Shown: piece after piece, positions 1 to 12,016 of the stretch
Layout: each line of letters begins with the position of its first letter
How positions within the stretch are numbered: position 1 is the stretch's first letter
NCBI RefSeq assembly: GCF_020520425.1
Contig: NC_079492.1
Span: 142,356,361-142,420,360, forward strand
DNA from: Spinacia oleracea
Lineage: Eukaryota; Streptophyta; Magnoliopsida; Caryophyllales; Amaranthaceae
Length of the DNA: 64,000 nt
Direction of reading: 5' to 3'
The notes under the pieces: generated by a model
What the model saw: the letters and a program-made list of their open reading frames with translations, nothing else
The model's database searches: none
What the model was told of the DNA's origin: nothing
Program-made: the position numbers and the translations under genes

Positions 1-1669
1 TGAGCACAGTATTGTTCAATAACGGGTATGGTTGCGGTAGTTGCTACCAAATTATGTGTGTTGGATCAAAATGGTGTAATAAGGGTCGTTATGGCCACGG
101 CTCGACTTCCATTACCGTTACCGCCACAAATCTATGCCCTCCGAACTGGAGTCAGGATAGCAATGCCGGTGGTTGGTGCAACCCGCCTAGAGTCCATTTC
201 GACCTCTCCATGCCCGCGTTTAAGCAACTCGCATTTTGGAAGGCTGGCATCGTTCCTGTCCAGTACCGCAGGTAAATAAACTTGTTACAGTATATATCAC
301 CTAGGATAACTCCGTTGTCCTCAATAAAAATTATACAATTATATACCCATCTAATTAATTTAGTGTCCTTACACTATTTGTTAACTTATACTCCTATATA
401 CCCATCTAATTAATTTGGTGTCCTTACACTATTTGTAAACTTATACTCCTATATACCCATCTAATTAATTTGGTGTCCTTACACTATTTGTAAACTTATA
501 CTCCTATATACCCATCTAATTAATTTGGTGTCCTTACACTATTTGTAAACCTGATTTACACGTAACAAGCATCTTAGGTTCATATTTAACCCTCAAAACA
601 AACCAATATGTATATTTAGACCTATTATTTGCACCAAAAAATTATTCTAATCTATTACGTACTACGTAGTTACACTAAAAAAATGTACTATTAATGACGG
701 GAAATCCCGTCGCGAAAGGCTAATAATCGTTGATTAACGACGGGATTTCCCGTCACGAATCTGTCATGAAAGAGAGCCATCGTTAATAGAAAATCCCGTC
801 GTTAACCCGTCATAAAAAGACATTTGCGACGGTTATTCCTGTCATTGTTTGGTTGTTAGCCCCGTCGCAAAAGCCTTTTACGACGGGATTTTTGACCCGT
901 CGTAAATAGGTTGTCGTTAAAGATACAAATTCTTGTAGTGTTATTTGTTACGGAGTACTTGTTAGTACATACGTAGTATTAAAAACATTGGTAATGGAAT
1001 CTCATTAATGTTATGTAAAGGTTTGAATAATTCAATCTTGTTACGAGTACAACTTTTAGTTTAGTTGAGCACAGATAATTATTTAAAATCGGTGTACGAT
1101 AAATATTGTAATGCGGAATAAAAGTTAAGTTAAAATGTTTAAAAGTTACTCGATATAATATAAAAGTTATTTACTTTTTAATAAGTAATCAAATTTTCCA
1201 CTTTAATAAAAGATTATCCTTCATAATCACTCATAGTGCATAAAGGAATCGTGTAACCTTTTAATATGTTTATCCGTCCATTTTTTTCATAATATAAAAG
1301 TTAATCAAAACATGTTAAAATCAATTTTAATTAGTATTCAATTTTGTTGCGAGCAGGGTTCCATGTGCGAGGAAGGGAGGCATCCGGTTCAGCTTCCAAG
1401 GGAACAACTACTGGCTACTAGCATCTATAATGAACGTTGGTGGTGGGGGTGACATAGCTAGAATCTGGGTCAAAGGAACGAGAACCGGGTGGATTAGCAT
1501 GAGCCACAATTGGGGAGCTTCTTACCAAGCCTTTTCTCAATTAGGAGGCCAATGTCTCTCCTTCAAAATCCAATCTTACTCTACCCGTGAAACTATTGTT
1601 GCTTACGACGTCGTTCCAGCTTATTGGAGTGTTGGCATGACTTATCAAGCTAGAGTCAACTTTCGATGA
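1..1669 (+). CDS. Expansin (alpha-expansin-like), 5' end outside the window
   Basis: Secreted cell-wall loosening protein. Two exons are visible: 1-271 (frame starts at base 3, earlier part outside the window) and 1357-1669, which ends in TGA. The donor is GTAAAT at 272 and the acceptor AG at 1355-1356; joining them keeps the frame at an Arg codon. The first exon holds the end of the double-psi barrel domain, with conserved cysteines (CGSC, WCN, LCPPNW), the GGWCNPP motif and HFDLS, the family's HFD motif. The second exon holds the C-terminal grass-pollen-like domain, with [15 protein letters not shown] and the Trp residues typical of its binding surface. No stop or frameshift is seen. Loop sequences differ from common alpha-expansins (for example KWCNKGR after CVGS), so the subgroup is left open. 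Confidence 0.9.
341..550. repeat. 55-bp tandem repeat, about 3.8 copies, in the expansin intron
   Basis: A 55-bp unit beginning ATATACCCATCTAATTAATT recurs with starts at 341, 396, 451 and 506. Copies differ at only a few positions (for example TTAGTG/TTGGTG), so the array is young. It begins about 70 bp after the splice donor. Confidence 0.95.
673..940. mobile_element. CACTA-type MITE (268 bp) in the expansin intron
   Basis: The element starts CACTAAAAAAATG and ends AATTCTTGTAGTG, so both ends carry the CACTA signature in inverted orientation. It is flanked by the 3-bp direct repeat TTA (670-672 and 941-943), the TSD size of CACTA transposons. The inside is built from repeated and inverted GACGGG/CCCGTC motifs and has no coding capacity. 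Confidence 0.85.
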
Positions 1670-3131
1670 TTCAATCATGACCCTTGATTTTCTTGTATTT
1701 AAATTTCCCTTTTTTTTAAATGGGTTGGTCAATGTTATAGTGCATCATAGATCTTGATGCCTATTGGCCCTTTAATAGGATATTTAAGTTTTGTATGTGT
1801 AATTTATGTTTAGCTCTTTGCTTTAATCTTGTATCTTATGTGTAGCTATTGAGAATGAGTGGCTCCGAGATACAAACGATAATGTAAAATTTCAAATTGT
1901 CAAATTGTGAAGTAATATTTTAAACTAAAAAAGTTGCAGGTTCCGTGTCACCCTTTTCATAATTCCTTTTTATTTTTGACTTTTTAAATAATAAAATCAT
2001 TCACATTCTTCTTTGAATTTATAACTAAAAAACTGTAAACATTCTTGACCTTCAGATTCATCAATAATCCATAATATAGTAAATTGTCACTTCAACTTCA
2101 ATTCTATACCAACATCCTTAACTTAGTAAACTATCCGGATTCATTATTAATTATGTGAATCACACAGGCCAAACACTAGCTCTATACTGTATCTCTTTCT
2201 TCTTTTCTACATTGCTCTCTTTTGTATGTTTTTACTTTATTTTTATGTCAATTATTTTCAAATAAAATAAAAAATGTGTCAAAAAAAACATGATAGGACA
2301 CGATTCATTTCATCAAACTAAATATCAATTGAGCAAAAATGCATTACGGAGTATTAATAAAAGTATAAGATTAACTAGTCTAACCAAAATATTTGATCGG
2401 ATTATCAAACATCACACCAACTCATGACTTGCTTTTTTATACTATAAGACCTTGTATTTTTGGACTTTTTTCAATTTCATTCAGTTTATTTAGTTTTATT
2501 TAATACGATTCAGCCAAATAAGAGGATCCGAAAAGAAATGATTCTTGAATTTATGGAGAACGCCGCATGCCTAGCTATAAATACCAAGTTGATGCATCAT
2601 TGATCAATAGTCAAACAAAAACACTAGAAGTGGTTTCATCAAGGAATGTCTCTCTTTTTGGTGCTTGCCGTTGATTTCTGGTAGTGTCATGATCTCTATT
2701 TTGAACCCAATATTTGCACCGACAATCTCTTATGTTTGGTGTTGTCAAATCTTTTGGGACATCAACATGCCATGTTTTAAGCCCTTCAAACTCTAATCAG
2801 TATTCCCTCCGTCTTGGATTAGACTCTATTTAGTTAACTTGGTTTGATTATTGAACTGGAACTAGAATAACGGATTGCTTATTAGTTCCAGGTACCTGTT
2901 CACATATTTATTTTTCCTAAAAATATAAGTAGAATTCCAATTTTTATTGGGCTTCTAACGATTGAATTTTTGCTAGCTTTTGGCCATTTCATTTTTATAT
3001 GGGCTTTAGCAATATTTTTTTTGCGCTTCACTAACTACATACATTGTGCATTCATCAATCATCGTATCATAATCTTTAAAAAAAAGGGGGAAATTTTTTG
3101 TGGGGTAACACCGTAATACAACATCATTTAT
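1670..3131. other. Intergenic sequence downstream of the expansin
   Basis: AT-rich sequence with no ORF or RNA gene that I can support. A half MITE edge ('ATTCCCTCCGTCTTGG', about 2802-2817) resembles Stowaway-like ends, but I found no matching partner. Confidence 0.5.
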
Positions 3132-3657
3132 TCTATTACATTATACTAAAACAAACACCATGAATGACATATGTCACTTTCTAATATTTTCCCGTCAAAA
3201 CTCAATTTCCTAAAAAAAATATATCTAATTTATTTTCTTTCCCTTTGTATAGACTCTTTATGTATGAGGAAAAAAATATAGGATTATTGTATATGTCAGT
3301 ATTAGAAAATTTGGGTAATATTTTTAGTCAAATAATCATATCAATAATAGAAATTATATTTATTCAAAATACTTCGTAAGTAAAATTAACATATTAAGCC
3401 TATCGAATATTTTGGTCAAATTATTCTATTAAACATACAAAATATATAATACGTAATAGGATAGTTTCAAAATAAATTTTTAAAATAATATGTAGTAGGG
3501 AGGAAATTGCATATTATATTATTTAATGAATATGTTCATGATTTATTAACTATGCATTAACTTTAAGGAATAAATATTCCAGTTGAATATATTTTATAAA
3601 AAAAGATGGTCGAATAATAACATTTGAATATCCGTGCATGCACGAGATCTAATCTAG
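3132..3657 (+). mobile_element. Non-autonomous Helitron-like element, copy 1
   Basis: The 5' end reads TCTATTACATTATACTAAAA. The 3' end has a palindromic hairpin CGTGCATGCACG (3633-3644) about 9 nt before terminal CTAG (3654-3657), which is followed by T. A 5' TC, a 3' hairpin plus CTAG and no TSD are Helitron features. A related copy lies on the minus strand at 27985-28476. There is no coding capacity. Confidence 0.65.
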
Positions 3658-3881
3658 TAAAAGATACTAAATCGAACCGGAACTGGTTGCAGGTACTTCT
3701 TAATTTATTATCCGGAATCCAATTTCTATACCCAAATGGATCTTGTTATGATCCCGAGTACCCGAGATTTTTAATCACCTTATTTGATACGGAGTAATCG
3801 GTTGTTTATTTGATTTATTGTTTTCGAATTATCAAAGGCACATATTCACATAAACGACGGAGTAATTTATTTATTTCGAAA

Positions 3882-4127
3882 ATGATAAAGGTACCCTGTC
3901 ACAATGATGATAATGTGTCATGATTTAAATTGGAAACTAAAATATTTAACTCATATAACATATTATACATGTTACAAAAAAGTTAAGTAAATCTTAATAT
4001 TATAATTTACTAATTGAATAATGTAAATTTTTATTTCAAAAAAATATTTATGATTTGTATAGGTAATACTTTATTTCATAGTAAACCTATCTTGATGACG
4101 CATGACCTATATAACGCCCATATTAAC
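3882..4127 (-). mobile_element. MITE (GATAAAGGTCGCAA family), half split by the Sirevirus-like insertion
   Basis: The sequence from ATGATAAAGGT to the copia LTR matches, in reverse orientation, the 3' half of the MITEs at 31984-32313 and 32625-32941 (shared blocks around ATCATGACACAT and TTTCCAATTTAAAT). The other half resumes after the copia element at 13294 and runs to about 13363. The MITE was therefore in place before the retrotransposon landed. Confidence 0.75.
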
Positions 4128-5405
4128 TGTTGACCCTAAAGTTTTGATGATGACAAAGCAAACTCCTGACAATTGGTTAAGTTATGTTGCATAATAGGTT
4201 CCGAGATCCTTAGAGGGATAATGCTAAGTTAAGGAGATCCTGAGTTGGATAAACTAAGCAACGTGGAATATAAGCAAGTAATTGATCCATGTCAGACACT
4301 ACATTGAAGAAATAATCATTAAGCAAGGCGAGATCCTTAGGCGAGTTCCTAAGGCGAGATCCTCATATATTATGTGGATCCTCGGCGTTCCAGAGAAGGA
4401 ACAAATTGGGAAGACTTCGAGTGAAGCTTCTAAAGGTGCAACATGAAGACTACAACATATGAGTTTATGTTTAGGATTTATGTAAGTATTTAATATTGTT
4501 TATACGTAATTTGGAACGAAAGGAACCTAAGTATTTTGGTACGTTTTAAATTGAAATATATTAACTGTAATTATAAAAGAGTTTTAAGTTGGAAAATCTT
4601 TGTTAATAAATAAAATGAATTTAATTAATAAATGTAAACATAGGATTCTGTTTTCATTCTCCTTGTTTCTCAAGCAAAAGATTTTCCATGATCCTTAAAA
4701 CTCTCCCACGTATTTCTGTTTAAACGTGCAAGTAGTGTTTTGATTTGGTCTCCCTGTTTCTCTCCAACTATGCCCATGTTACTGAGCAGTAACAGTTAGT
4801 GGGTAGTTGAGGAGAACATGGGTACCCAATCTTAGGTAAAACTCTCCTATAAAAGGAGAAGAGTTTTAGCTTTTCAAAACACAACTGATTTCTACAAAAT
4901 CTATCTTAAAGAGCTTAAACGTTTTAAAAGAATCAGTTGGCAAAATAGAGTGTTCCTTGAGTTCCTTATTATTATAAGCTTTATTACGTACTAGAGTTTT
5001 ATATCAAATTGTATTTTGGGTTTAAGGGTTGAGTGATCCTTAATTGACTTAGAGTTAAGTCAAAGAGAAACAGAGCGACTTAGAGTTAAGTCAAAGAGAA
5101 AAGGAGCGACTTAGAGTTAAGTCAGAGAGAGAAAGAGGAGCACAGTAATCAAAGGGGATTGTTGTGGGGAACTCGTGTTCGAGAGGAACTCGAGTTAGAG
5201 AGTGTATTTGTAATAGAGTTATTACATTAATACAAAAGAGTAGTGAGGTTCTTCTTGATTAGGGTCAAGAAGGTTCCTCCATTTTATATCTTTCTTCGCT
5301 CATTATTCTCAGTTTCTTTATTGTTTAAATTCCGCAAGAAACTTACCCAAGTTCCCAAGAAACAATTCACCCCCCCTCTTGTCAAGTGTTCCTACTGAAC
5401 TATCA
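4128..5405 (+). repeat. 5' LTR of the Sirevirus-like element
   Basis: 1,278 bp, ending in CA just before the PBS. A TATA box (TATAAAA, 4848-4854) sits inside the small inverted repeat CTCC...GGAG and is the likely promoter of the genomic RNA. From about 5045 to 5135 there are three tandem copies of a ~30-bp unit, each with the inverted repeat GACTTAGAGTTAAGTC. It has one more C than the 3' LTR in a run near 5370. Confidence 0.95.
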
Positions 5406-5407
5406 GT

Positions 5408-5419
5408 TGGTATCAGAGC
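5408..5419 (+). other. Primer binding site complementary to initiator tRNA-Met
   Basis: TGGTATCAGAGC lies 2 nt after the 5' LTR. This is the standard plant copia PBS, complementary to the 3' end of initiator methionine tRNA. Confidence 0.93.
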
Positions 5420-5471
5420 AGGATCTCACAAAAATACAGGAAACCCTGTTGAGAAAAAGTTCCTGGAAAAT

Positions 5472-7310
5472 ATGAACGCTTACGAGAAACTCGAGGAAGG
5501 TTATTCCACTCAAAGACCTCCAATGTTCAACGGAAAATTCTACACCTAATGGAAGAACAGGATGGAGATCTACATCAAGGCAGAGAACTATCAAGTCTGG
5601 CGAGTCATAGAAGTCGGTGATTTCGAGGTAACAATGACCAATGCTCAAAATGAGGTAGTTCCTAAACCCATGTCTGATTTTACTAAGGAAGATTTTGAGA
5701 AATTCGAAATCAACGCAATGGCTGTGAAAATCTTGCATTGCGGCCTTGGACCTCATGAACATAACAGAGTTATGGGGTGCAAGAGCGCAAAGCAAATCTG
5801 GGATCTCCTTCAAATAACTCATGAAGGAACTAATGAGGTCAAACGTTCAAAAATTGATTTATTAATGTCTAAGTATGAACGTTTTGAAATGCAACCAAGA
5901 GAAACAATACAGGAAATGTTTACTCGTTTCACTAATATCACTAATGAACTAGTTTCTCTTGGAAGAAATATTCCCTCTGATGAATAGGTTAGGAAGATCC
6001 TAAGGAGCATGCCACAGGATGATAGATGGAGAACCAAGGTCACGGCATTGTTCGAAACAAAGGATTTCACCAAATTCAACATTGAACAATTGGCGGGATC
6101 CTTGATGACGCACGAATTACATCTAGGAGCAGCTGTTCCTGAGAATCCCAAGAATCGAGGCCTTGCTCTTAAGGCTGAGGAACAGGAGGACTCGGATCCT
6201 GATGAAGAAGAAGCTGCCATGTTGGTCAGAAGAATGAAAAGATTTTACAGGAACTCTAAACCTGGAAATCTAAGAGGAAGGAACTCAATGAGAAAACCAA
6301 GCGGTTCCAAGCCTGACCAAGGATGTTTCAAGTGCGGAGAATCAGACCATCTAATCAAATACTGCCCTCAGTGGGAAAATGAAAAAGGGAAAGGCAAGGG
6401 AAAGGATCTGTCCAAGGAAAGATTCAACAAATCAACCTTTGCCAAACCCAACTTCAAGAAGGCTATGATCGCAGCTTGGGGAGATGCTACTGACTCGGAA
6501 GAAGATGAGGATCAACCAAATGAAGAAACAGCAAACCTTTGTCTTATGGCAAAGATTGATGGAACAACCCAAGATCCATCAAAAGAAGTAAGTTCCTCAA
6601 CTCTTCAATCTCTGTCTAAAAATAAGTTAGTGGAATTATTGATAGAAACTCTAGATAACTTTAAAAAGCTCAATGTAATAAAGGCTCAAAGTGACAAAGC
6701 CTTGGAACTCACCAAGGGACACATGACCTACCTTAATAATGTTAGATCTGATGTACAGGGTAGGTTCTTTGACTTGCTTGATAGAAACACTGCTCTTCAA
6801 AACTCCTTTGAGAGAGTCAAAAATGAAAACATTCTTCTCAAAGTGGAACTCAGTCAATATAAACTGTTTAATTTAAGCCTAGATCCTAGCAAGTCCACTG
6901 AGATTAGCATGGGGGTCTTTAACGTTGATTTGGAAAACTTAAACAGTGAGTTGGTCACAGTAAAGGAACAAAAGGAGAAATTAACCAAGGAACTAGCCTT
7001 AGCAAATGCACATAAACAATCTCCTAGAATCACGCCTAAGTGGATTGAGAAGGCTCAATCTAAGAGAACTGAAGGCCTAGGTTTTTACTATAAAAGGAAC
7101 AATGGTAAAAAGAAAAATTATGTGGAACTGCCTAGTGTCAAAGTTTGTTCCTTTTGTGGTACTGGTGATCATGTTGTGACTGAGTGTTCCAAAAAGAAGG
7201 AACTGTTAAATAAAAACCAGAACATTGTCAAGAAGATATGGATTAAGAAAAATGATCCTTTAGTAGAAAAGGAACTCGAGGAAACCCGAGTTCCTGTATC
7301 TAACAATTAA
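5472..7310 (+). pseudogene. gag of the Sirevirus-like element, two in-frame stops
   Basis: Capsid/nucleocapsid reading frame. The first ATG is at 5472. TAA at 5547-5549 and TAG at 5985-5987 interrupt an otherwise continuous frame ending in TAA at 7308-7310. The first half resembles the UBN2-type copia gag domain (WRVIE near its start, IWDLLQITHEGT in the middle). A CCHC zinc knuckle (CFKCGESDHLIKYC, about 6327-6368) follows. A long Lys/Glu/Leu-rich stretch (about 6600-7030) looks coiled-coil, and a second knuckle-like motif (CSFCGTGDHVVTEC) is near 7150. Each stop is one base from a sense codon, so point mutation is the simplest cause. With such stops, the element probably needs gag from a relative to move. 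Confidence 0.85.
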
Positions 7311-7315
7311 TAATA

Positions 7316-10300
7316 TTGCAGGTCCTAGTGAGGGGGAACAACTCGTGGTATCTTGATAGCGGGTGTTCCAAGCACATGACAGGAGATAAAACCAAATTTC
7401 TCTCACTAGAGGCCTACAACGGAGGAACTGTGACCTTTGGAGACAACAAGAAAGGTGAAATCATCGCCATTGGAAAAGTAGGAAGGTCAAGTTCCCATTC
7501 AATTGATAATGTGTTCCTGGTAGAAGGTTTAATGCACAGTCTGCTTAGTATTTCACAATTCTGTGACAAAGGAAACTCGGTAAGCTTTACTTCAGAAAGT
7601 TGTCGAATTATTAACAATTACAGTAAGGAAGTTATTTTGGAAGGAACTCGCAAAGGGAACACATATACTGTGGATCTCAACAAAGTTCCAAGGAACAACT
7701 TAACTTGTCTTAGTGTTATTGAGGAGGATCCACTTCTATGGCACAAGAGATTCGGACATGCTAGCTTTTCATTGCTTGACAAACTGAGATCAAAGGAACT
7801 AGTGAGAGGTCTACCTTCCATCAAGTTCCTTAAAGACAAAGTTTGTGAAGCATGTGCCAAAGGAAAGCATGTCAGGAGCTCTTTCAAGCCTAAGAAAATG
7901 GTCAGCACAACTAAACCATTGGAACTCATCCATATGGATTTGTGTGGACCTATGAGAATTCAAAGTAGAAGTGGAAAACGCTATGTCTTGGTTATTGTTG
8001 ACGATTTTTCTCGATTTACCTGGGTTATTTTCTTAGCAAGTAAAGATGAAACGTTTAATGAATTTGTTGCTTTTGCTAAGAGAATACAAAGATCCACAGG
8101 ACGTCAGCTAATACATATAAGGTCAGATCATGGAACTGAATTCGAGAATCACAAGTTTGATGAATACTGCAAGGAACAAGGTATGGATCACAACTTTTCT
8201 GCACCTAGGACTCCACAACAAAATGGAGTCGTTGAAAGAAAAAATAGAACCTTGGAAGACATGGCTAGAACCATGTTAATTGCCAGTTCCTTACCAAGGA
8301 ACTTCTGGGCTGAAGCAGTAAACACAGCTTGCTATATTGTTAATAGAGTAATGATCAGGGCCATTTTAAACAAGACTCCCTATGAGTTATTAAAAGGAAA
8401 CAAACCCAATATCTCTTACTTTAGAGCCTTTGGGTGTAAATGCTTTGTTCACAACAATGGCAAAAGAAACTTAGGGAAATTCGATGAAAGAAGTGATGAG
8501 GCTGTGTTCCTAGGATACGCCTTAAACAGTAAAGCATATAGAGTTTATAATAAAAGGTCGATGTGTATTGAAGAGAGTGTACATATAATATTTAATGAAG
8601 CTAACAATGTTGATGAAATTCAGGAACAGGAAGATTTCGAAATTGGATTAACTCGTTTTACAGATTATGATGAGGAAATCTCTCCTGGAAGAAAGCAAAA
8701 TGAAATAGCAGATCCACAAACACTAGAAACTGCTACTAACCAAGGAGTTCCTGGAAGAAGAACCCCTGATCCTGAGGAACCAGAAAATGTTGATTCTGAG
8801 GAACCGGAAGAAGATCAAGAGACCTCTGATGCAGAGGAACAAGGATCTCAGGAAACAGAAGGAACTGAGGAGACCTTAGATGTTCCAGTGGCACAATTTC
8901 AACCTAAGCCATGGAAACATCAAAGTTCTCACCCAATGGATCTGATTATCAGTGACATTAGGAAAGGAACTCAAACAAGGTCTCAACTAAGGAACTTCTG
9001 TGCTTTTCATGCGTTCCTCTCCACAATCGAGCCAAGGAACCACACCGAAGCTTTGGAAGATGCTGATTGGATCACTGCCATGCAAGATGAGTTAAATGAG
9101 TTCCAAAGGAACAAGGTATGGCATCTGGAACCCAAACCAAAGAATCAGAAAGTCATAGGACTAAAGTGGGTGTTCAGGAACAAGCTCGATGAACATACCA
9201 CAATCATCAGGAACAAGGCAAGGTTAGTAGTCAAGGGCTACAATCAACAGGAAGGTATTGATTTCGAAGAAACCTTTGCTCCTGTTGCTAGATTAGAAGC
9301 TATTCGTATTCTAATTGCTTTTGCAGCCTTTATGGGATTCAAGTTGTATCAGATGGACGTCAAATGTGCTTTCTTAAATGGTTTTCTTGAGGAAGACGTC
9401 TATGTGGAACAACCCCCTGGTTTTGAGAATCCCAAATTTCCGAACCACATCTATAAGCTTGATAAAGCTCTTTATAGGTTAAAGCAAGCTCCTAGATCGT
9501 GGTACGAGAGATTATCAAAGTTTCTTTTACAAAATGATTTTAAACGAGGAAGAATCGATAAAACTCTATTTTTAAAATCAAAAGGATCTGACTTATTAGT
9601 TGTACAAATTTATGTCGATGATATATTATTTGGTGCTACTAACGAAAATTTGTGCAAGGACTTTGCTAATTTAATGTGCAGTGAGTTTGAAATGAGTATG
9701 ATGGGGGAACTCAATTTCTTTCTTGGTTTGCAAATCAAACAAACTAAGGAAGGAATTATGATCCACCAACAAAAATATGTGAAGGAACTCCTCAAAAAGT
9801 ACGAGCTAGATTCAGTGAAAACAAATCACACTCCCATGGGAACAGCCACAAGACTAGATGAAGATCCCACAGGAAAAAGTGTGAATCAAACGACGTACAG
9901 AGGAATGATTGGATCTCTGCTATACCTAACCGCAAGCAGACCAGACATATCATTCAGTGTTGGGTTGTGTGCAAGATTTCAATCAAACCCAAAGGAGTCC
10001 CACATGACTGCAGTGAAGAGGATATTCAGATACCTCAAAGGAACAGACGATCTATGTCTGTTTTATCCAAGAAGTGGAACTTTCGATTTAAAAGGATATG
10101 CAGATGCAGATTATGCAGGTGATTTAGTAAACCGAAAGAGCACATCAGGTATGGTTCAATTCCTAGGATCTTGCATGGTTTCTTGGGGTTCCAAGAAACA
10201 GAATACCGTTGCCTTATCCACAGCAGAAGCTGAATATGTAGCAGCTGCTGCATGTTGCTCTCAAATACTGTGGATAAAGCAACAGTTAAGGGATTTTGGG

Positions 10301-10555
10301 ATCATATATGATTGTGTTCCTATTTATTGTGATAACACTAGTGCAATCTGCATTTCTAAGGATCCGGTACATCATTCCCGGGTTAAGCATATTCATATTA
10401 GGCATCACTTTCTTAAGGATAATGTTGAAAAAGGTTTAATCAAGTTGGACTTTTGTCAAACTGAGAATCAAATTGCAGATATTATGACTAAACCTTTAAG
10501 CAGAGAGAAGCATGAGAAAATGAGAATGGAACTCGGGATGATCAAAATAAGATAA
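7316..10555 (+). CDS. pol polyprotein (protease-integrase-RT-RNase H), copia
   Basis: Open for 1,079 codons in a different frame from gag and without an ATG at its start, so expression would need frameshifting, reinitiation or splicing. Domains in order: protease with [13 protein letters not shown]; integrase HHCC zinc finger (WHKRFGH to CEACAKGKH, about 7738-7870); integrase core with [17 protein letters not shown] and the [14 protein letters not shown] glutamate; an acidic Glu/Pro-rich linker (about 8640-8900); reverse transcriptase with [11 protein letters not shown] and catalytic YVDDILFG (about 9610); RNase H with [10 protein letters not shown] and STAEAEYVA. It ends in [17 protein letters not shown], typical of copia RNase H tails. 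No stop or frameshift is seen, in contrast to gag. Confidence 0.93.
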   Translation: MQVLVRGNNSWYLDSGCSKHMTGDKTKFLSLEAYNGGTVTFGDNKKGEIIAIGKVGRSSSHSIDNVFLVEGLMHSLLSISQFCDKGNSVSFTSESCRIINNYSKEVILEGTRKGNTYTVDLNKVPRNNLTCLSVIEEDPLLWHKRFGHASFSLLDKLRSKELVRGLPSIKFLKDKVCEACAKGKHVRSSFKPKKMVSTTKPLELIHMDLCGPMRIQSRSGKRYVLVIVDDFSRFTWVIFLASKDETFNEFVAFAKRIQRSTGRQLIHIRSDHGTEFENHKFDEYCKEQGMDHNFSAPRTPQQNGVVERKNRTLEDMARTMLIASSLPRNFWAEAVNTACYIVNRVMIRAILNKTPYELLKGNKPNISYFRAFGCKCFVHNNGKRNLGKFDERSDEAVFLGYALNSKAYRVYNKRSMCIEESVHIIFNEANNVDEIQEQEDFEIGLTRFTDYDEEISPGRKQNEIADPQTLETATNQGVPGRRTPDPEEPENVDSEEPEEDQETSDAEEQGSQETEGTEETLDVPVAQFQPKPWKHQSSHPMDLIISDIRKGTQTRSQLRNFCAFHAFLSTIEPRNHTEALEDADWITAMQDELNEFQRNKVWHLEPKPKNQKVIGLKWVFRNKLDEHTTIIRNKARLVVKGYNQQEGIDFEETFAPVARLEAIRILIAFAAFMGFKLYQMDVKCAFLNGFLEEDVYVEQPPGFENPKFPNHIYKLDKALYRLKQAPRSWYERLSKFLLQNDFKRGRIDKTLFLKSKGSDLLVVQIYVDDILFGATNENLCKDFANLMCSEFEMSMMGELNFFLGLQIKQTKEGIMIHQQKYVKELLKKYELDSVKTNHTPMGTATRLDEDPTGKSVNQTTYRGMIGSLLYLTASRPDISFSVGLCARFQSNPKESHMTAVKRIFRYLKGTDDLCLFYPRSGTFDLKGYADADYAGDLVNRKSTSGMVQFLGSCMVSWGSKKQNTVALSTAEAEYVAAAACCSQILWIKQQLRDFGIIYDCVPIYCDNTSAICISKDPVHHSRVKHIHIRHHFLKDNVEKGLIKLDFCQTENQIADIMTKPLSREKHEKMRMELGMIKIR

Positions 10556-11049
10556 GGAAGCTGACAGATCCTCATGAGGTATGACTCTTTTAGATTTATG
10601 CATTACTACTGTATACCATTATAAATACATGTGCGTAAAGCATAACTGAAGTTTACCATCGTTGAGGAACAACTAAAAATTTCGAATTAAAATGTGTATT
10701 TAATTAGTCAGTAATATGAGATACGTAATTCAAACAGTTCCACTAAAATATAAGGATCATGGATATATTTTTTATGTTACAATTTTTTTCCTATCTTCTA
10801 TTTTTCCACAAATTATTTTTATTTTTCATTTTCTTTTATATATCCATAATTTTCATTTATTCCCTTAAATTTTATTTTTCTAAAATTAAAAGCTAATGGA
10901 TCACACCTATGGATCTCTCATACTCATGGCCACCACAAATTAAAATTTCACCACTTCAAAACACAAGGAACCCAAAATAAAAACCCCCAAAATTCACACA
11001 CCACAAAACCCTAGAAATTAAAAATCCCCAATCTAAAACCCTAGCCACC

Positions 11050-11604
11050 ATGATCGGCGGCCAGCCACCGGAGGCAGCGGCTCGGCGACCGACCGCCCAC
11101 CGAATCCCAGCAGCCGCACCGAATCGTGCCTCCCTCGCCCTACATACCACCCACGAACCTCCTCTTCTCCAATCCCACACAACCACCGCCGACGACCAGC
11201 CGTCCGCCTCCACAGACGGCGGCACCCTCCACCTGCTTCCGACGAACCGACCACCCCCCCACCAACACTCGCTCGCGAACACCCATCCACTCCCAGCCCC
11301 GTTCGCAAACCTCCCTCTTCAACCAAAACCGTTCGAGAAAAGCCTCCCTCCTCCATCCGATCCGGTCGCGAACGCCCACCCACCACCAAACCCGCCTGCA
11401 ACAGATACGAGCCCACCCACAAATCTCCCTCTGCTGGGAAACATACGATTTTTATTGGTATGTCACCCTCTGCTGGGAAACATACGATTTTATTTTTTAT
11501 ATTTTTTTTGGTATGTCACCCTCTGCTGGGAAACATACGATTTTTATTCTTTTATTTATGTGGAACTCCTAAAAGATCGTATCTCTAAAAACTTGACTTG
11601 TTAA
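11050..11604 (+). other. Proline-rich GC-rich ORF of unknown nature inside the copia element
   Basis: A 184-codon ORF lies between pol and the 3' LTR. Its first ~125 codons are rich in Pro, Ala, Thr and His and very C-rich, unlike the AT-rich surroundings. Just upstream are two AAACCCTAG motifs and a 'CTAGCCACCATG' start context, which look like a plant 5' UTR. The overlapping frames are also open because of base composition. I see no domain and no envelope-like signal or membrane segment. It may be a captured host segment or lineage-specific filler. Confidence 0.3.
11430..11540 (+). repeat. Three copies of a ~28-bp direct repeat
   Basis: CTCTGCTGGGAAACATACGA occurs three times, each followed by a T-rich run, and GGTATGTCACC precedes the second and third copies. 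It lies in the 3' untranslated part of the Sirevirus-like element. Confidence 0.85.
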
Positions 11605-12000
11605 TTATTATGTTTTATATTCGAATTTAGTACGTTGGAACTTAACTTTGAGGCTAACTTAGTTTGCCAACCGTTGATCGGAGGGCGCTCTAATCGGTAT
11701 ATATTAGTATTGTGTATTTCTACTTTTTGTTAATGCCAACAGGGGGAAATGAATGCAAACTTAACTTAAATTGATCACTTGAATCCGTCTCACTACTCTC
11801 TTCTCGATGTAAGTTTATAAAATTTTATTTCTCGTTTTTAATTTTATTTTCGTTTATTAAAATTAATTTCAATTTTCCTTAAATTCATTTAGGAAGTTTA
11901 GATTAATTTTTATAAAAATAATTTATTTAATTTATTGCTTTATATTTATGCTAATTGATTACTGCTGCATTTAGTGAAAGTTTGCTTTTGTTGTCATCAC

Positions 12001-12016
12001 CAAAAAGGGGGAATAT
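12001..12016 (+). other. Polypurine tract of the Sirevirus-like element
   Basis: AAAAAGGGGGAATAT directly precedes the 3' LTR and would prime plus-strand DNA synthesis. A similar tract, CAGGGGGAAATG, lies about 260 bp upstream (about 11740). Repeated PPT-like motifs are a known Sirevirus trait. Confidence 0.8.

Noticed and set aside
341..550. CRISPR-like or satellite array
   Set aside because: Only four head-to-tail 55-bp copies with no spacers; a local intron minisatellite.
5408..5419. Possible tRNA gene
   Set aside because: Only the 12-nt primer binding site matches initiator tRNA; no cloverleaf follows.
10956..11422. Antisense Gly/Arg/Trp-rich ORFs in the copia 3' region
   Set aside because: They arise from C-rich composition; no domain or start context.
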